Positions 26,758 through 36,655 of a stretch of 64,000 nucleotides of DNA are shown piece by piece. Both the position numbers and the translations under genes were made by a program. Source of the DNA: Saprospiraceae bacterium. Lineage in GTDB: Bacteria > Bacteroidota > Bacteroidia > Chitinophagales > Saprospiraceae. Numbering within the stretch: the first letter of the stretch is position 1; every line of letters starts with the position of its first letter. The notes under the pieces are model-generated. The model did not search any database. It saw nothing but the letters and a program-made list of their open reading frames with translations, and was not told the origin of the DNA. The stretch lies in NCBI GenBank assembly GCA_020629715.1, contig JAHDCU010000007.1, forward strand, positions 203,740-267,739. Reading direction: 5' to 3'.

Positions 26758-27834
26758 TTAAAATCTAGTACTTTTGACTTTCCCCTTCAGACTTTGAACC
26801 ACTTGCTTAATCTCTTGCTCCTGAGACTTTGGATAGATCAATAATGCATCTTTTTCATCCACGACGATATAATCTTGTAATCCTTTTATCACTACTGTCT
26901 TATTATCATCAGCACGTACAATAATATCTTCACTTTCTATTAAATGAATGTTCTTCCCAATAGCTACACAATCATTATCATCTTTTTCTCTAAATGCATG
27001 TAGACTGTTCCATGTACCAAGATCGGACCAGCCAATATCAGATGGAATAGTATATACATTATCCGCTCTCTCTAGTATTGCATAATCTACCGATATCCTT
27101 TTCGTATTGGGATATACTCGATTGATATATTCCTGCTCTTGTGATCCACCAAGTTTATCTAAATCTTCTGTAAGCACCTGTAATATCTCAGGCTCATGTG
27201 CTCTAAAAGCTTGCACTATGGTTTTTACAGACCATACAAACATACCTGCATTCCATAAGTAATTTCCTTGATCTAAATAGGATTTAGCGGTTTCATGGTC
27301 TGGTTTTTCTCTAAATGATTTTACAGATCTAATAGCTTCTCCATCATCTTCTGTTTCGATATATCCGTATCCAGTATCTGGTCTAGTTGGCTGAATTCCT
27401 AAGGTTACTATCGCATCATTATGTTCGGCATATGTAAAAGCCTCGGTCAATCGGTTAATGTAATCTTGTTCTTTGAGAATAACGTGGTCTGATGGTAATA
27501 CCGCAAAAATTGCTTGAGGGTTTCTGACTTGTAAATGAAGAGCAGTCCAAGCGATACAGGGTGCCGTATTATTCATGGATGGTTCTCCTAATATATTTTC
27601 ATTAGGTAGTTCGGGTAGTTGCTCTTGAACCAAAGATCTATACCTTTCATTGGTAACGATCAATACATTTTCTGATGCAACGAGCTTTGTACATCGTTCA
27701 AAAGTCATGCGAAGTAATGATTTGCCTACACCCAATATATCCAAGAATTGCTTTGGTCTTACTTGGGTACTCGACGGCCAAAAACGTGAGCCTACGCCTC
27801 CTGCCATGATGGCTATGTAATGGTTAGAGTTCAT
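26758..27834 (-). CDS. manC: mannose-1-phosphate guanylyltransferase
   Basis: Makes GDP-mannose from mannose 1-phosphate and GTP, the precursor for GDP-L-fucose in the next two genes. A 358-residue single-domain form, without the C-terminal phosphomannose isomerase domain of long ManC. Motifs are AGGVGSRFWPSS with RPKQFLD (nucleotide loop), VLPSDHVI, FREKPD and GIQPTRPDTGYGYIE. WNAGMFVW matches the sugar-binding segment. It lies 27 bases downstream of fcl. No phosphomannomutase gene is in the window. Confidence 0.92.
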   Translation of the reverse strand: MNSNHYIAIMAGGVGSRFWPSSTQVRPKQFLDILGVGKSLLRMTFERCTKLVASENVLIVTNERYRSLVQEQLPELPNENILGEPSMNNTAPCIAWTALHLQVRNPQAIFAVLPSDHVILKEQDYINRLTEAFTYAEHNDAIVTLGIQPTRPDTGYGYIETEDDGEAIRSVKSFREKPDHETAKSYLDQGNYLWNAGMFVWSVKTIVQAFRAHEPEILQVLTEDLDKLGGSQEQEYINRVYPNTKRISVDYAILERADNVYTIPSDIGWSDLGTWNSLHAFREKDDNDCVAIGKNIHLIESEDIIVRADDNKTVVIKGLQDYIVVDEKDALLIYPKSQEQEIKQVVQSLKGKVKSTRF

Positions 27835-27861
27835 GTTGTATTTTCCTTTATTCCGTTCGTT

Positions 27862-28794
27862 TTAATACCACTCTTTATCATCGAGGTCTTCATATACCTT
27901 TCTGATACCGTCTTCTAATTCGATCTTATATTTCCAACCAAGTTTTTCTAATAGACTTACATCCATCAATTTTCGTGGAGTCCCATCTGGTTTATCTAAG
28001 TCATGTACTATTTTTCCTTTATAATCTACGACTCGTGAGATCATCTCGGCCAATTCTTTAATAGATACTTCTTTACCAGATCCCACATTGACATGCGATT
28101 TTCCATCATACTCTTTCATCAGAAAAAAACAAGCTTCCGCAAGATCGTCTACATGTAAAAATTCCCTTAAAGGCGTACCCGTCCCCCACATAGTTACCGA
28201 AGGAAGGTTTTCTTTTTTAGCCGTATGAAACTTTCGTATGAGTGCAGGTAGGACGTGAGAATTATTTAGATCATAATTGTCATTGGGTCCATATAAATTA
28301 GTCGGCATAGCAGATATAAAGTTACAATCATACTGATCTCTGTAAGCTTCACACATCTTGATACCAGCAATTTTGGCTATAGCATAAGGCTCATTAGTCG
28401 GTTCCAACTTTCCTCCTAATAGATAGTCTTCTTTGAGTGGTTGATCGGCAAGTTTAGGGTAAATACACGATGAGCCTAGAAACAAAAGTTTTTTCACACC
28501 GCTCATGTAAGCCGCATGGATAATGTTATTTTGAATCATAAGGTTATCGTATAAAAACTCTGCACGATAAACATTATTGGCTTGTATGCCTCCTACTTTT
28601 GCCGCTGCTAAGAATACGTAATCGGGTTTTTCAGCCTGAAACATGCTGTTGACTAATTGCTGGTTTCTTAAGTCCAACTCTGTACTCGTAAAGCTTAAGA
28701 TATTTTTAAATCCTTTATCCCAGAGCTTTCTGCGTATAGCAGAACCAACCATACCGCGATGTCCAGCAATATAAATTTTACTGTTGTGATCCAT
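27862..28794 (-). CDS. fcl: GDP-L-fucose synthase
   Basis: Epimerises and reduces GDP-4-keto-6-deoxymannose to GDP-L-fucose with NADPH. The chosen start ([20 protein letters not shown]) lies 1 base after the gmd stop and matches the family N-terminus; two in-frame ATGs upstream at 28821 and 28809 would overlap gmd. The Rossmann motif is GHRGMVG, and the catalytic Tyr-Lys pair is in [10 protein letters not shown]. Length is 310 residues, normal. Follows gmd and precedes manC. Confidence 0.93.
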   Translation of the reverse strand: MDHNSKIYIAGHRGMVGSAIRRKLWDKGFKNILSFTSTELDLRNQQLVNSMFQAEKPDYVFLAAAKVGGIQANNVYRAEFLYDNLMIQNNIIHAAYMSGVKKLLFLGSSCIYPKLADQPLKEDYLLGGKLEPTNEPYAIAKIAGIKMCEAYRDQYDCNFISAMPTNLYGPNDNYDLNNSHVLPALIRKFHTAKKENLPSVTMWGTGTPLREFLHVDDLAEACFFLMKEYDGKSHVNVGSGKEVSIKELAEMISRVVDYKGKIVHDLDKPDGTPRKLMDVSLLEKLGWKYKIELEDGIRKVYEDLDDKEWY

Positions 28795-28795
28795 T

Positions 28796-29908
28796 TTACT
28801 CAAATTCATTTTTAACTTCAAAACCTGCTTCTTTCAATATTTGATCACGTTTAAATAACTCAATGTCAGCTGCTACCATCTCACTACACAACGCTTCGAG
28901 ATCATAGTGAGGCTCCCATCCTAATTTTTCCTTGGCTTTAGTAGGATCTCCAATCAATAATTCTACCTCAGTAGGTCTATAGTATTTGGGATCTACTGAT
29001 ACCACGGTTTTACCTATCTCAAGTTGATAGTCTGGATTTTTACATGATGCTATTTTCCCTACTTCTTGTTCTCCTTCACCAGAAAACTCTAACTCCACTC
29101 CTATTTCTTTAAATGACATTCTTACAAAATCACGTACACTTGTGGTTACTCCAGTAGCAATTACCCAGTCTTCTGCATTATCATGTTGTAGTATCCTCCA
29201 CATGAGTTCTACATAGTCTTTGGCATGCCCCCAGTCCCTTTTCGCGTCCATATTGCCTAGGTACATCTGATCTTGCAGTCCTAATCCGATTTTGGCAGTG
29301 GCTCTAGTGATCTTTCTGGTTACAAAAGTCTCACCACGCAATGGGCTTTCATGATTGAATAGTATCCCATTGCAAGCAAACATATCGTATGCTTCTCTAT
29401 AATTGACTGTGATCCAATAAGCATACATTTTTGCTACGGCATATGGTGATCTTGGATAAAATGGAGTAGTCTCTGATTGAGGTACTTCTTGCACTAATCC
29501 ATATAATTCCGATGTCGAAGCTTGATATATTTTAGTCTTTTTAGTTAAACCCAATAATCTTACCGCTTCCAAAATCCGGAGAGTCCCTACACCATCCACA
29601 TCAGCAGTATACTCTGGTGAATCGAAGCTTACCTTTACATGAGACATAGCTCCTAGGTTATAGATCTCATCAGGCTGTACTTCTTGTATAATTCTTATGA
29701 TATTAGTAGAATCAGTGAGATCTCCGTAGTGTAATATAAAATTTCTATTATCAATATGAGGATCTTGGTATAAGTGATCAATTCTTCCTGTATTGAAGAG
29801 TGATGATCTTCGCTTGATACCATGTACTTGGTATCCTTTTTTTAATAGCAATTCAGACAGATAGGCTCCATCTTGTCCTGTGATTCCAGTAATTAGAGCT
29901 TTTTTCAT
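28796..29908 (-). CDS. gmd: GDP-mannose 4,6-dehydratase
   Basis: First committed step of GDP-L-fucose synthesis: NADP-dependent 4,6-dehydration of GDP-mannose. A 370-residue short-chain dehydrogenase-type protein with [14 protein letters not shown] (dinucleotide loop), [15 protein letters not shown], and the catalytic Tyr-Lys in [28 protein letters not shown] is diagnostic of Gmd. It overlaps the upstream glycosyltransferase gene by 4 bases. Confidence 0.95.
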   Translation of the reverse strand: MKKALITGITGQDGAYLSELLLKKGYQVHGIKRRSSLFNTGRIDHLYQDPHIDNRNFILHYGDLTDSTNIIRIIQEVQPDEIYNLGAMSHVKVSFDSPEYTADVDGVGTLRILEAVRLLGLTKKTKIYQASTSELYGLVQEVPQSETTPFYPRSPYAVAKMYAYWITVNYREAYDMFACNGILFNHESPLRGETFVTRKITRATAKIGLGLQDQMYLGNMDAKRDWGHAKDYVELMWRILQHDNAEDWVIATGVTTSVRDFVRMSFKEIGVELEFSGEGEQEVGKIASCKNPDYQLEIGKTVVSVDPKYYRPTEVELLIGDPTKAKEKLGWEPHYDLEALCSEMVAADIELFKRDQILKEAGFEVKNEFE

Positions 29909-30651
29909 TTTATAAAGTATTGTGACATTTTTCTAATCGGTTTAAGTAATATGGTGTAAAATCTGGGTTTCAATCCATTTATTTCCCAAGCTTTACGGTC
30001 TTCAGCATTTGCCGATAACCTATTTTTGATACTTTGATTACTTTGACCTCCAGTACGCATCCTGACTAAAACTTTAGGAATGTAATGTGTAGTAATTTTT
30101 TGTTTAAACAACATTCTTAGCATGAGTTCATAATCAGCTGCACTTTTAAGCGCAGTATTGAACTTACCAAACTTATTGTAAATTTCCTTCCTCAAAAAGA
30201 AGCTGGGATGAGGTGGCATCCAGCCATTTAGGAATTTACTTCTTTTATAGGGTTTGGCAATCCAGACCCTTACTATTTTATTAATATTCGATTCATTTAC
30301 ATACTGTAGATCACCGTATACGGAGTCTACCTTTTGATGAGTAAATGCATTTACAACATTGAGTATAACATTATGATCTTCATAAAAATCATCAGAGTTT
30401 AGGATGGCTATGATCTCTCCAGAAGCATAATCAATGCCCTTATTCATGGCATCATAAATACCTTTATCTGGCTCTGAGATGACTTTAGACACATGGGGAA
30501 ATTCTCGAACAATATCTAAAGTATTATCCTTTGACTTACCATCTATAATGATGTGTTCAATATTGGTATAGCTTTGACCAGCGACACTTTTTAATGTATC
30601 TCTTATCGTCTGCCCACTGTTATAACTTGTAGTGATGATAGTAATTTTCAC
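29905..30651 (-). CDS. family 2 glycosyltransferase (WcaA/WcaE-like)
   Basis: A 248-residue GT-A enzyme: [36 protein letters not shown] and [10 protein letters not shown] (metal site). [20 protein letters not shown] is the acceptor-side signature of a large group next to colanic-acid-type fucose genes. It overlaps gmd by 4 bases and the upstream acetyltransferase gene by 4 bases, so the three are tightly coupled. Possibly a fucosyl- or glucosyl-type transferase; specificity unproven. Confidence 0.87.
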   Translation of the reverse strand: MKITIITTSYNSGQTIRDTLKSVAGQSYTNIEHIIIDGKSKDNTLDIVREFPHVSKVISEPDKGIYDAMNKGIDYASGEIIAILNSDDFYEDHNVILNVVNAFTHQKVDSVYGDLQYVNESNINKIVRVWIAKPYKRSKFLNGWMPPHPSFFLRKEIYNKFGKFNTALKSAADYELMLRMLFKQKITTHYIPKVLVRMRTGGQSNQSIKNRLSANAEDRKAWEINGLKPRFYTILLKPIRKMSQYFIK

Positions 30652-31211
30652 GATACAGTTTCCATTTTCCTTTCTCTTATCTTAGTCGCAGGATTACCTT
30701 GATAAATCATGTATGGTTCCAAATCTTTGGTTGCTACAGAACCTACTGTAAGTATGGAATGACTATTACAAGTAACGCCTGGACAAACTACTGATTGAGC
30801 GCCTACCCATGCTCCATCTTCAATTATTATTTTTTTTGTTATCAAATCAAAACTAGTTTTTTTATAGTTGTGATTACCTGTGAGCAGCATCGCTCCTTGA
30901 GATATGCATACGTTAGAGCCTATTTTTACCGACGTCAAGTTATCAATCCATACGTTTTCACCTATCCAAGTATGATCTCCTATTTCTAAAAACCAAGGAT
31001 ACTTGATATTTACCGAAGGTTTTATGATGACTCCTCTACCTATCTTGGCGCCAAATAATTTTAGAATGAATACTTTCAGTTTTGATAGCGGATTATAGGC
31101 ATTTTGAATGAATAATAGATTGAAAAAATACCAAATAAATACTAGAAGCCTACTACCTGGATTATAGGAGCCATTATTAAATTCAGTATTTCTTACTTTA
31201 ACATGATTCAT
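30648..31211 (-). CDS. WcaF-like O-acetyltransferase (left-handed beta-helix)
   Basis: A 187-residue hexapeptide-repeat enzyme that would acetylate a sugar of the polymer with acetyl-CoA. The colanic-acid acetyltransferase pattern is visible: FNNGSYNPGSRLLVFIWYFF near the N-terminus, GVIIKPSVNIKYPWFLEIGD, and the catalytic-His-bearing LLTGNHNYKK. The last coil contains PGVTCNSHSILTVGSVATKD. It overlaps the GT2 gene by 4 bases and follows the GT4 gene by 3 bases. Confidence 0.86.
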   Translation of the reverse strand: MNHVKVRNTEFNNGSYNPGSRLLVFIWYFFNLLFIQNAYNPLSKLKVFILKLFGAKIGRGVIIKPSVNIKYPWFLEIGDHTWIGENVWIDNLTSVKIGSNVCISQGAMLLTGNHNYKKTSFDLITKKIIIEDGAWVGAQSVVCPGVTCNSHSILTVGSVATKDLEPYMIYQGNPATKIRERKMETVS

Positions 31212-31214
31212 TGT

Positions 31215-32321
31215 CTAAGAATTATTGCGCATAGCCTTTGTTATTCCTGTTATGTAAGCTTCTTTTACTTTTTGAGGAGTAAATTTTTCTTCGACTAACT
31301 TAATACAATTAGCCTTATATGATTCTAGGTTATTTGATAATTCTATTATCGCATTAGCTAAAGATTCACTATTTCCTTTTTGATAATACATGCCTGTATT
31401 TCCCTCAATAATGGCCCCAACTTCAGGACCATGTTCGTATCCGTTATTCAGGCCATTATCAGTGATGCAAGGTACTCCTTTTGCCATATATTGTATGACT
31501 GATAGTCCTACTAGTGAAGGAATCACACCAATATCTGTACTTTCTAAAATGGGTATTAAATCATCTTTATAAAGGGCACCAGTAAAGCAAATATCAGATG
31601 ATAATTGTTTATCATTAACCATGGCTTTTAGCTCGGGCAAGTTTTCTCCATCGCCTACTATTGTTAATTTAAATGGTATACACTTAGATTTCAATATGGA
31701 TGCTGCCTCGATCAACAAGTCGATTCTTTTGCCAGGATAAATCCTACCTATATATGATAATCTTAATTTATCCGATGTCGTAACGTTAGATTTTCTTTTA
31801 TATGCAATATCATTCAGACAATTATTCATGACTTGAATATTATCTTCTGAACAACCCATATCGATCATTCTCTCTTTTCCCTGATCATCATATACCATCA
31901 CAGCATCTGCACGGGAATAAAAGAAACTTAAAATACTCTTCCCGAGCTTATTAAATCGTCCTGTAGCTCCATGTGTCCACCAGATTACTTTAGTACCTCT
32001 AAGCTTTGCCAAGAAAAATAGTATAAAATTTGACAATACTTTATATGTAACACCAAGCATAACAAGTACTTCTGGAGACTCTCTAAGAAAAATACGTACA
32101 ATATTCTTTTGCCATAAAAAACCTCCAGGAAAATATTTGTTTTCAACGGATATAACCCGAAGATCATCGCTGGGAATAAAATTTTTCACTCCCTTAAAAA
32201 ATGATTTCTTCCCACAGCAAATAGTAAAGTCTATACGCTCGTCTTTATTGATTTCGTAGAATACCGATTCTCGGTAGTGAATCAATGTATAATATTGCAT
32301 GAATACTTTTGTCTTTTTCAT
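31215..32321 (-). CDS. family 4 glycosyltransferase
   Basis: A GT-B enzyme of about 368 residues from the chosen start MKKTKVFMQYYTLIHYRESV; an ATG 11 codons earlier (32354) is possible but adds residues before the conserved first strand. Visible donor-domain stretches are LSYIGRIYPGKRIDLLIEAA, FTGALYKDDLIPILESTDIG and GLSVIQYMAKGVPCITDNG. The acceptor-domain WWTHGATGRFNKLGK is conserved in a family 4 subgroup from exopolysaccharide loci. Confidence 0.83.
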   Translation of the reverse strand: MKKTKVFMQYYTLIHYRESVFYEINKDERIDFTICCGKKSFFKGVKNFIPSDDLRVISVENKYFPGGFLWQKNIVRIFLRESPEVLVMLGVTYKVLSNFILFFLAKLRGTKVIWWTHGATGRFNKLGKSILSFFYSRADAVMVYDDQGKERMIDMGCSEDNIQVMNNCLNDIAYKRKSNVTTSDKLRLSYIGRIYPGKRIDLLIEAASILKSKCIPFKLTIVGDGENLPELKAMVNDKQLSSDICFTGALYKDDLIPILESTDIGVIPSLVGLSVIQYMAKGVPCITDNGLNNGYEHGPEVGAIIEGNTGMYYQKGNSESLANAIIELSNNLESYKANCIKLVEEKFTPQKVKEAYITGITKAMRNNS

Positions 32322-32426
32322 GTACCGTACCTGTTGTAAATTAGGTTTATGCAATAATTCTTTTATTGACGAAGTTTTTTTAAATCCAAAAAAATACTTT
32401 ATCTGTTTTTAGCGGAATATACAGTG

Positions 32427-33011
32427 TTAAGATTCAAAATTACGCCAATAGTCACCGTTTATGGACTTACTATGTTCTAGAGCGTCTTGTTTCGTACCAA
32501 ATCTATGCTTAATAAATCTAGCAGGGACTCCTGCAACGACGGTATAGGGCTCTACATCTTTATTAATCAGGCTACCCGCGGCAATGACGGCACCTTCACC
32601 TATATTGACACCATCAAAAATTATCGATCTAAACCCTAACCAACAGTCTTTTCCTATTTTGATTCCTTTTTGCTCCAGATATTGCCGTTTGGTATGGTTA
32701 TACAATACAGATTCATTTATACGTTGGCCTTTAATATTAAAAGTATGGTCACCACCAACGAAAGCAACTTGAGGAGCTAATAAAGTATGATCATCTATAA
32801 ATAATCCTTTGACCCCAAAATGACAATAGTCTCCAACAAAAACATCGTTTCCTAATACAACATCCCTAAATAAAACAGTTTGCTTTCCTGAAATATATAC
32901 GTTTTTACCAACAGATCTGAACCTATACCTAATATTCAAGGTATAGATCATTTTTACTCTTTTATATATATTTTTCAGCAGTAAAAAAAAGCTAGATGGT
33001 TTTTTATCCAT
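32427..33011 (-). CDS. left-handed beta-helix acyltransferase (maltose O-acetyltransferase-like)
   Basis: A 194-residue hexapeptide-repeat protein. FVGGDHTFN holds the probable catalytic histidine. GIKIGKDCWLGFRSIIFDGV and NIGEGAVIAAGSLINKDVEP are the terminal coils, then VVAGVPARFIKHRF. It would add an acetyl or related acyl group to a sugar hydroxyl or amine; the acceptor is unknown. It lies 21 bases downstream of the polymerase gene. Confidence 0.83.
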   Translation of the reverse strand: MDKKPSSFFLLLKNIYKRVKMIYTLNIRYRFRSVGKNVYISGKQTVLFRDVVLGNDVFVGDYCHFGVKGLFIDDHTLLAPQVAFVGGDHTFNIKGQRINESVLYNHTKRQYLEQKGIKIGKDCWLGFRSIIFDGVNIGEGAVIAAGSLINKDVEPYTVVAGVPARFIKHRFGTKQDALEHSKSINGDYWRNFES

Positions 33012-33032
33012 AATTAAAGATACACTCGTAGA

Positions 33033-34376
33033 TTATGCAATTGTATGTATAATTTTGTTTGAACCTAAGCTCAATTTACTTTTTATTATTATAGAAAATG
33101 TCAGACCTAATAGCATCCATAATTTTGGATTTGAAAATAACGAAGCTGAGGTAAGTCCGCTCAAAAAATACGACGTAGTAAATAATACAACTACGAAATA
33201 GGGAAAATCAAATTTAAAGTATAGCATAATATATCTTCCAAAAAATAATACACAAAACGAAAAAAAGAAAATACCTCCTAAAACTCCTGTTGACATCAAT
33301 ACTTCCAGATAAATATTATGAGGGTAGAAATTGTCAAATCTACCTAAAAAACAATCTCCAACAATAGGACGATCCAAAAATTGTTGCCATGCACCTGCCC
33401 ATGCTAATGGTCTTGTATCAAGCTTGGTAGTACCTCCCGTTTCTATCATCTCCTGTATTCTACCTATTGCTGCTAATTTATTGGATGTAATAAGCGGTAC
33501 TACGAAATAATATATAGAAGACATCAGTATCAAAAGAAACAAAAGAACCTTTGTTATGTATAGCTTCGTTTTTTTGGCTTCATGTAGATGGTAAAAAACT
33601 ATCGGAAACACTAAAACCATGAATGAGAGCATAGGTCCTCTGGAGGCTCCTAAAATAAGATTTGCTAGCCCAAGCATAAAAAGTACGATATTCATAAACG
33701 TATGAAAAGCACCTTTCTTTGCAGAAATTAATAGTTTAGATAATGACAACAACGCCAGTAGTTGTCCAAATAACGATATCGTAATGGGATTGATTGCCAA
33801 TTCACTTGCACCTTCTTCTAGATTAGTACTTAATGCTACTCGGGCCATCAATATCTCAGGAGACAATGTACCAGCAAAAAATATTACCAAAAATATAATT
33901 GCCAAGTTACTTATGAGCAAAATGGTAGTAATACCTGGTAATATATAGGAATGCTTTATGTTCTTTCCTGTCAATAGTACAGCTATCATAGGTATCAAAC
34001 ATGATCCAAATGCAAATGAATAGGTGTAAAATGCACTTCCTTTAAACACTATGCCTTGGAAAGAAACATCATGTATAAGCCTAATACTATATACTAACCA
34101 AAAACCGATCAAAAACCAACCACCTAATGAAATCGCTCTAGTTCTAGGGTTTTTACTGATAGTACTACCAAGTATCAAATAAAATGATGCTAATAGGTAA
34201 AGGAATCTAAATGCGATATTGACAGGAGTAGAAGGTATCTGAAGCAAAATCGGTATTGCTGTAGTAATTGGAAAACCAAATATCAGGAAAAGACTAAGCA
34301 GTAAAGCAATCCTACCTAGCTTAGTTTTTGAAAATAAACGATTAAAAAAACTTTTATGTACTCTAATACTACTCAC
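33033..34376 (-). CDS. O-antigen polymerase/ligase-like membrane protein (Wzy-like)
   Basis: A 447-residue integral membrane protein with roughly ten to twelve hydrophobic helices. The segment TRPLAWAGAWQQFLDRPIVGDCFLGRF, then YPHNIYLEVLMSTGVLGG, gives the periplasmic loop with H-N typical of the O-antigen polymerase/ligase (Wzy_C/WaaL) family. It would join repeat units at the periplasmic face. It overlaps the GH56-like lipoprotein gene by 8 bases, which links the polymer's synthesis with that hydrolase. Confidence 0.85.
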   Translation of the reverse strand: MSSIRVHKSFFNRLFSKTKLGRIALLLSLFLIFGFPITTAIPILLQIPSTPVNIAFRFLYLLASFYLILGSTISKNPRTRAISLGGWFLIGFWLVYSIRLIHDVSFQGIVFKGSAFYTYSFAFGSCLIPMIAVLLTGKNIKHSYILPGITTILLISNLAIIFLVIFFAGTLSPEILMARVALSTNLEEGASELAINPITISLFGQLLALLSLSKLLISAKKGAFHTFMNIVLFMLGLANLILGASRGPMLSFMVLVFPIVFYHLHEAKKTKLYITKVLLFLLILMSSIYYFVVPLITSNKLAAIGRIQEMIETGGTTKLDTRPLAWAGAWQQFLDRPIVGDCFLGRFDNFYPHNIYLEVLMSTGVLGGIFFFSFCVLFFGRYIMLYFKFDFPYFVVVLFTTSYFLSGLTSASLFSNPKLWMLLGLTFSIIIKSKLSLGSNKIIHTIA

Positions 34377-35328
34377 AGTATGTTGATAGCAATTGAAGTA
34401 TATTGGTGGTATAGCGTCTAGTTACGTGATCTTGGTATTCTTCAAAAGAGCGAAATTTACCTACTTCATTTACTATTCCTTTGTTTCCAATGTTGTAAAA
34501 ATATTTATCTGATCCCCACCATATGACTCCATCTATATATTTGTCCTTATAACTGGCCTCTATTCCTGCTGTGAGATGATTTTCAAATTCTTCCCAAGGT
34601 ATCAATTGCATTCCTGCTTTTTTATTGGAATCATGATATCGGTGCCAATAAAACGGTATAACTTTTTTGTTAAACCTCTGTCCAAATTTTAAGGCCTCTT
34701 TGATATTATCGCTTACATACAAAGAATCTCTACTTTCTAATCCTGACGAATGATGACTTACATAAAAATCATAGACGGATGGAAATATTACATCCGTTTT
34801 CTCCAATATTCTGGATAGTTTTTGATTAGACTGTTTCCATTTTTCATTGCGATTCCAATAATCTCTAAAGGGTAAACCATAAAAGCCCCAATCTACGTGT
34901 GGCGCCTCTTGTTTGGCTATCATATAGGCCTTGATATATTGTTTTTCTGTTTTTCTAAAATTATCGCTGTTATACGGGTCTTTTTCTAGTGAATGTATTG
35001 CTTTACCTTCCCAGTCGAGCACTCCTATATCGGAGGCTGTTCTGCTTTTTATGATTTTTCTGATGTAAGTTCTTAGGGAGTTTTCGTCTACGAGACCATC
35101 TTTGTTTTTATCAATTATATTTCCATTGATAAAGTAGATATTCTTTACATTTTTTTGGTTTAAAAAATATCTTGTACTCTGAGGTACTCCAGACAGAGAC
35201 TGATAGAGTTGAAATTGACAATTATCTTCTTGCTTGATGGATGTATCATATGATCCATCAATCTCTTTTTGATATAAGCATGCTGACAAACAGATGATGG
35301 AAGTTAATATTATAAACTTATTGATCAT
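34369..35328 (-). CDS. GH56 hyaluronidase-like lipoprotein
   Basis: A 319-residue lipoprotein: signal peptide with lipobox LSAC (Cys17). The body lines up by eye with the bee-venom/mammalian hyaluronidase family GH56. GVLDWEG (Asp105 and Glu107) fits the catalytic D-x-E; VDWGFYGLP (146-153) the conserved WGFY/WGYY segment; VIFPSVYDFY (180-189) the FPS(V/I)Y strand; KEALKFG, then NKKVIPFYWHRYHD (220-233); and DGVIWWGS (266-273) the last strand. A calcium-loop-like DKNKDGLVDE is at 73-82. It probably cleaves a hexosaminidic bond of the polymer. This is an eye alignment; the family is rare in bacteria. Confidence 0.7.
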   Translation of the reverse strand: MINKFIILTSIICLSACLYQKEIDGSYDTSIKQEDNCQFQLYQSLSGVPQSTRYFLNQKNVKNIYFINGNIIDKNKDGLVDENSLRTYIRKIIKSRTASDIGVLDWEGKAIHSLEKDPYNSDNFRKTEKQYIKAYMIAKQEAPHVDWGFYGLPFRDYWNRNEKWKQSNQKLSRILEKTDVIFPSVYDFYVSHHSSGLESRDSLYVSDNIKEALKFGQRFNKKVIPFYWHRYHDSNKKAGMQLIPWEEFENHLTAGIEASYKDKYIDGVIWWGSDKYFYNIGNKGIVNEVGKFRSFEEYQDHVTRRYTTNILQLLSTYCE

Positions 35329-36058
35329 ACTTTACTGTTTTTCTGATCGGTTGTGGGAGTTTTAGTATTCCTAGTTTATTCGCAACACCTCTCAATACTC
35401 CGCCTAGACCAAAATATTTGTATAAATAGTAAAACTTGGCTTTCCTAGCATGCCAAGATATTTCATTAGATATACCCTCACTCAAATAATTCACCATATT
35501 GATGTCCACATATTTCATGCTGTAGCCTTTAGTATAAAAGTCAGCTATCATTGCGTATTCTGAAAACAAACGATAAGTTGTATCATGGTAAAATTCGTTT
35601 TTCAAAAACGCTTTGTTGAAAAACATTGCTTGATGACATGCCGGAATCATACCCAACTTAATACTTTCCTGCGGATATGGGAAGGTAAGTCGCTCCATAT
35701 CAATCACCCGATTTCCATAAAGTAGAGCATCATTTCTATGCTTCATAAATGGAATTTGCTCAATTACATCATCTTGTAGATAGGTGTCACCTGCATTCAA
35801 GAAATTAACCCATGCTCCTGTAGCCGCTTTTATACCTTTATTCATTGCATCAAAGACTCCATTGTCTGGCTCTGATATGAAATAATGGATGTGGTCTCGA
35901 TATTTCTTTACAAGATCTAGAGTTCCATCCTTGCTGGCACCATCGATGATTATGTATTCTATATGATCATATGACTGATCTATTACGCTTTTGATAGTCC
36001 TTTCAAGATACTTCTCTGCATTGTATGTAATCGTTACTATACTTACTTTGGGTTGCAT
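35318..36058 (-). CDS. family 2 glycosyltransferase
   Basis: A 246-residue GT-A enzyme with VSIVTITYNAEKYLERTIKS, YIIIDGASKDGTLDLV and NAGDTYL in the metal-site place. It contains PDNGVFDAMNKGIKAATGAW, characteristic of the WcaA-like group, and is close in type to the enzyme at 29905. It overlaps the GH56-like lipoprotein gene by 11 bases, so the lipoprotein is read from the same transcript. Confidence 0.87.
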   Translation of the reverse strand: MQPKVSIVTITYNAEKYLERTIKSVIDQSYDHIEYIIIDGASKDGTLDLVKKYRDHIHYFISEPDNGVFDAMNKGIKAATGAWVNFLNAGDTYLQDDVIEQIPFMKHRNDALLYGNRVIDMERLTFPYPQESIKLGMIPACHQAMFFNKAFLKNEFYHDTTYRLFSEYAMIADFYTKGYSMKYVDINMVNYLSEGISNEISWHARKAKFYYLYKYFGLGGVLRGVANKLGILKLPQPIRKTVKYDQ

Positions 36059-36070
36059 ATCATGATCTTA

Positions 36071-36655
36071 CTAGTCCTTTAATTTTTTTATAAATTTTGC
36101 AGGATTTCCTCCCCATATCTCCAAGGGTGGAATATCTTTTGATACTACAGAGCCTGCAGCTACTATGGATCTAGCGCCAATTGTTACGCCTTTTAGAATG
36201 ATAGAAGATGTACCTATAAATGCACCCTCTCGTACGATTATAGGAGCGCTTTTGACCATCTTATCTCCGTTATGTACCCTTTCATCGTAATCTAAGGAGT
36301 GAAAATCATTGTCCAAAAACTGACAACCTCCTCCCACCAAAACATTGTCCTCAATCTCAATCTTACTTCTAGAATAAAATAAAGACGTAGAGATGCCAAC
36401 ATTATTATGGATTATAATTTCGGCTTCAGGAGCGATATAAAACATAGTGTTATGAGCTATACCTACAGGGTTCTTGGTTGCATTACTGTTTATTTTACAA
36501 TTGTTTCCTACTTGTAAAAAACCCTTACCTCTTCTTATAATTTGACCATGTGTTACGAGATTTTCACCTTTCTCTGAATTAGTTACTTGAAAAAGTAAAA
36601 GGTTCCAAATTTTAAAAGGTAGATATGATATAGCTAAAATAAATTTTTTAATCAT
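36071..36655 (-). CDS. left-handed beta-helix acyltransferase
   Basis: A hexapeptide-repeat acyltransferase of about 194 residues from MIKKFILAISYLPFKIWN; an ATG 13 codons earlier (36694) overlaps the upstream gene further and adds only hydrophobic residues. FLDNDFHSLDYDER carries the likely catalytic His. TSSIILKGVTIGARSIVAAG and KDIPPLEIWGGNPAKFI form the end of the helix. Acceptor unknown. It is one of several sugar acyltransferases of this locus. Confidence 0.82.
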   Translation of the reverse strand: MIKKFILAISYLPFKIWNLLLFQVTNSEKGENLVTHGQIIRRGKGFLQVGNNCKINSNATKNPVGIAHNTMFYIAPEAEIIIHNNVGISTSLFYSRSKIEIEDNVLVGGGCQFLDNDFHSLDYDERVHNGDKMVKSAPIIVREGAFIGTSSIILKGVTIGARSIVAAGSVVSKDIPPLEIWGGNPAKFIKKLKD

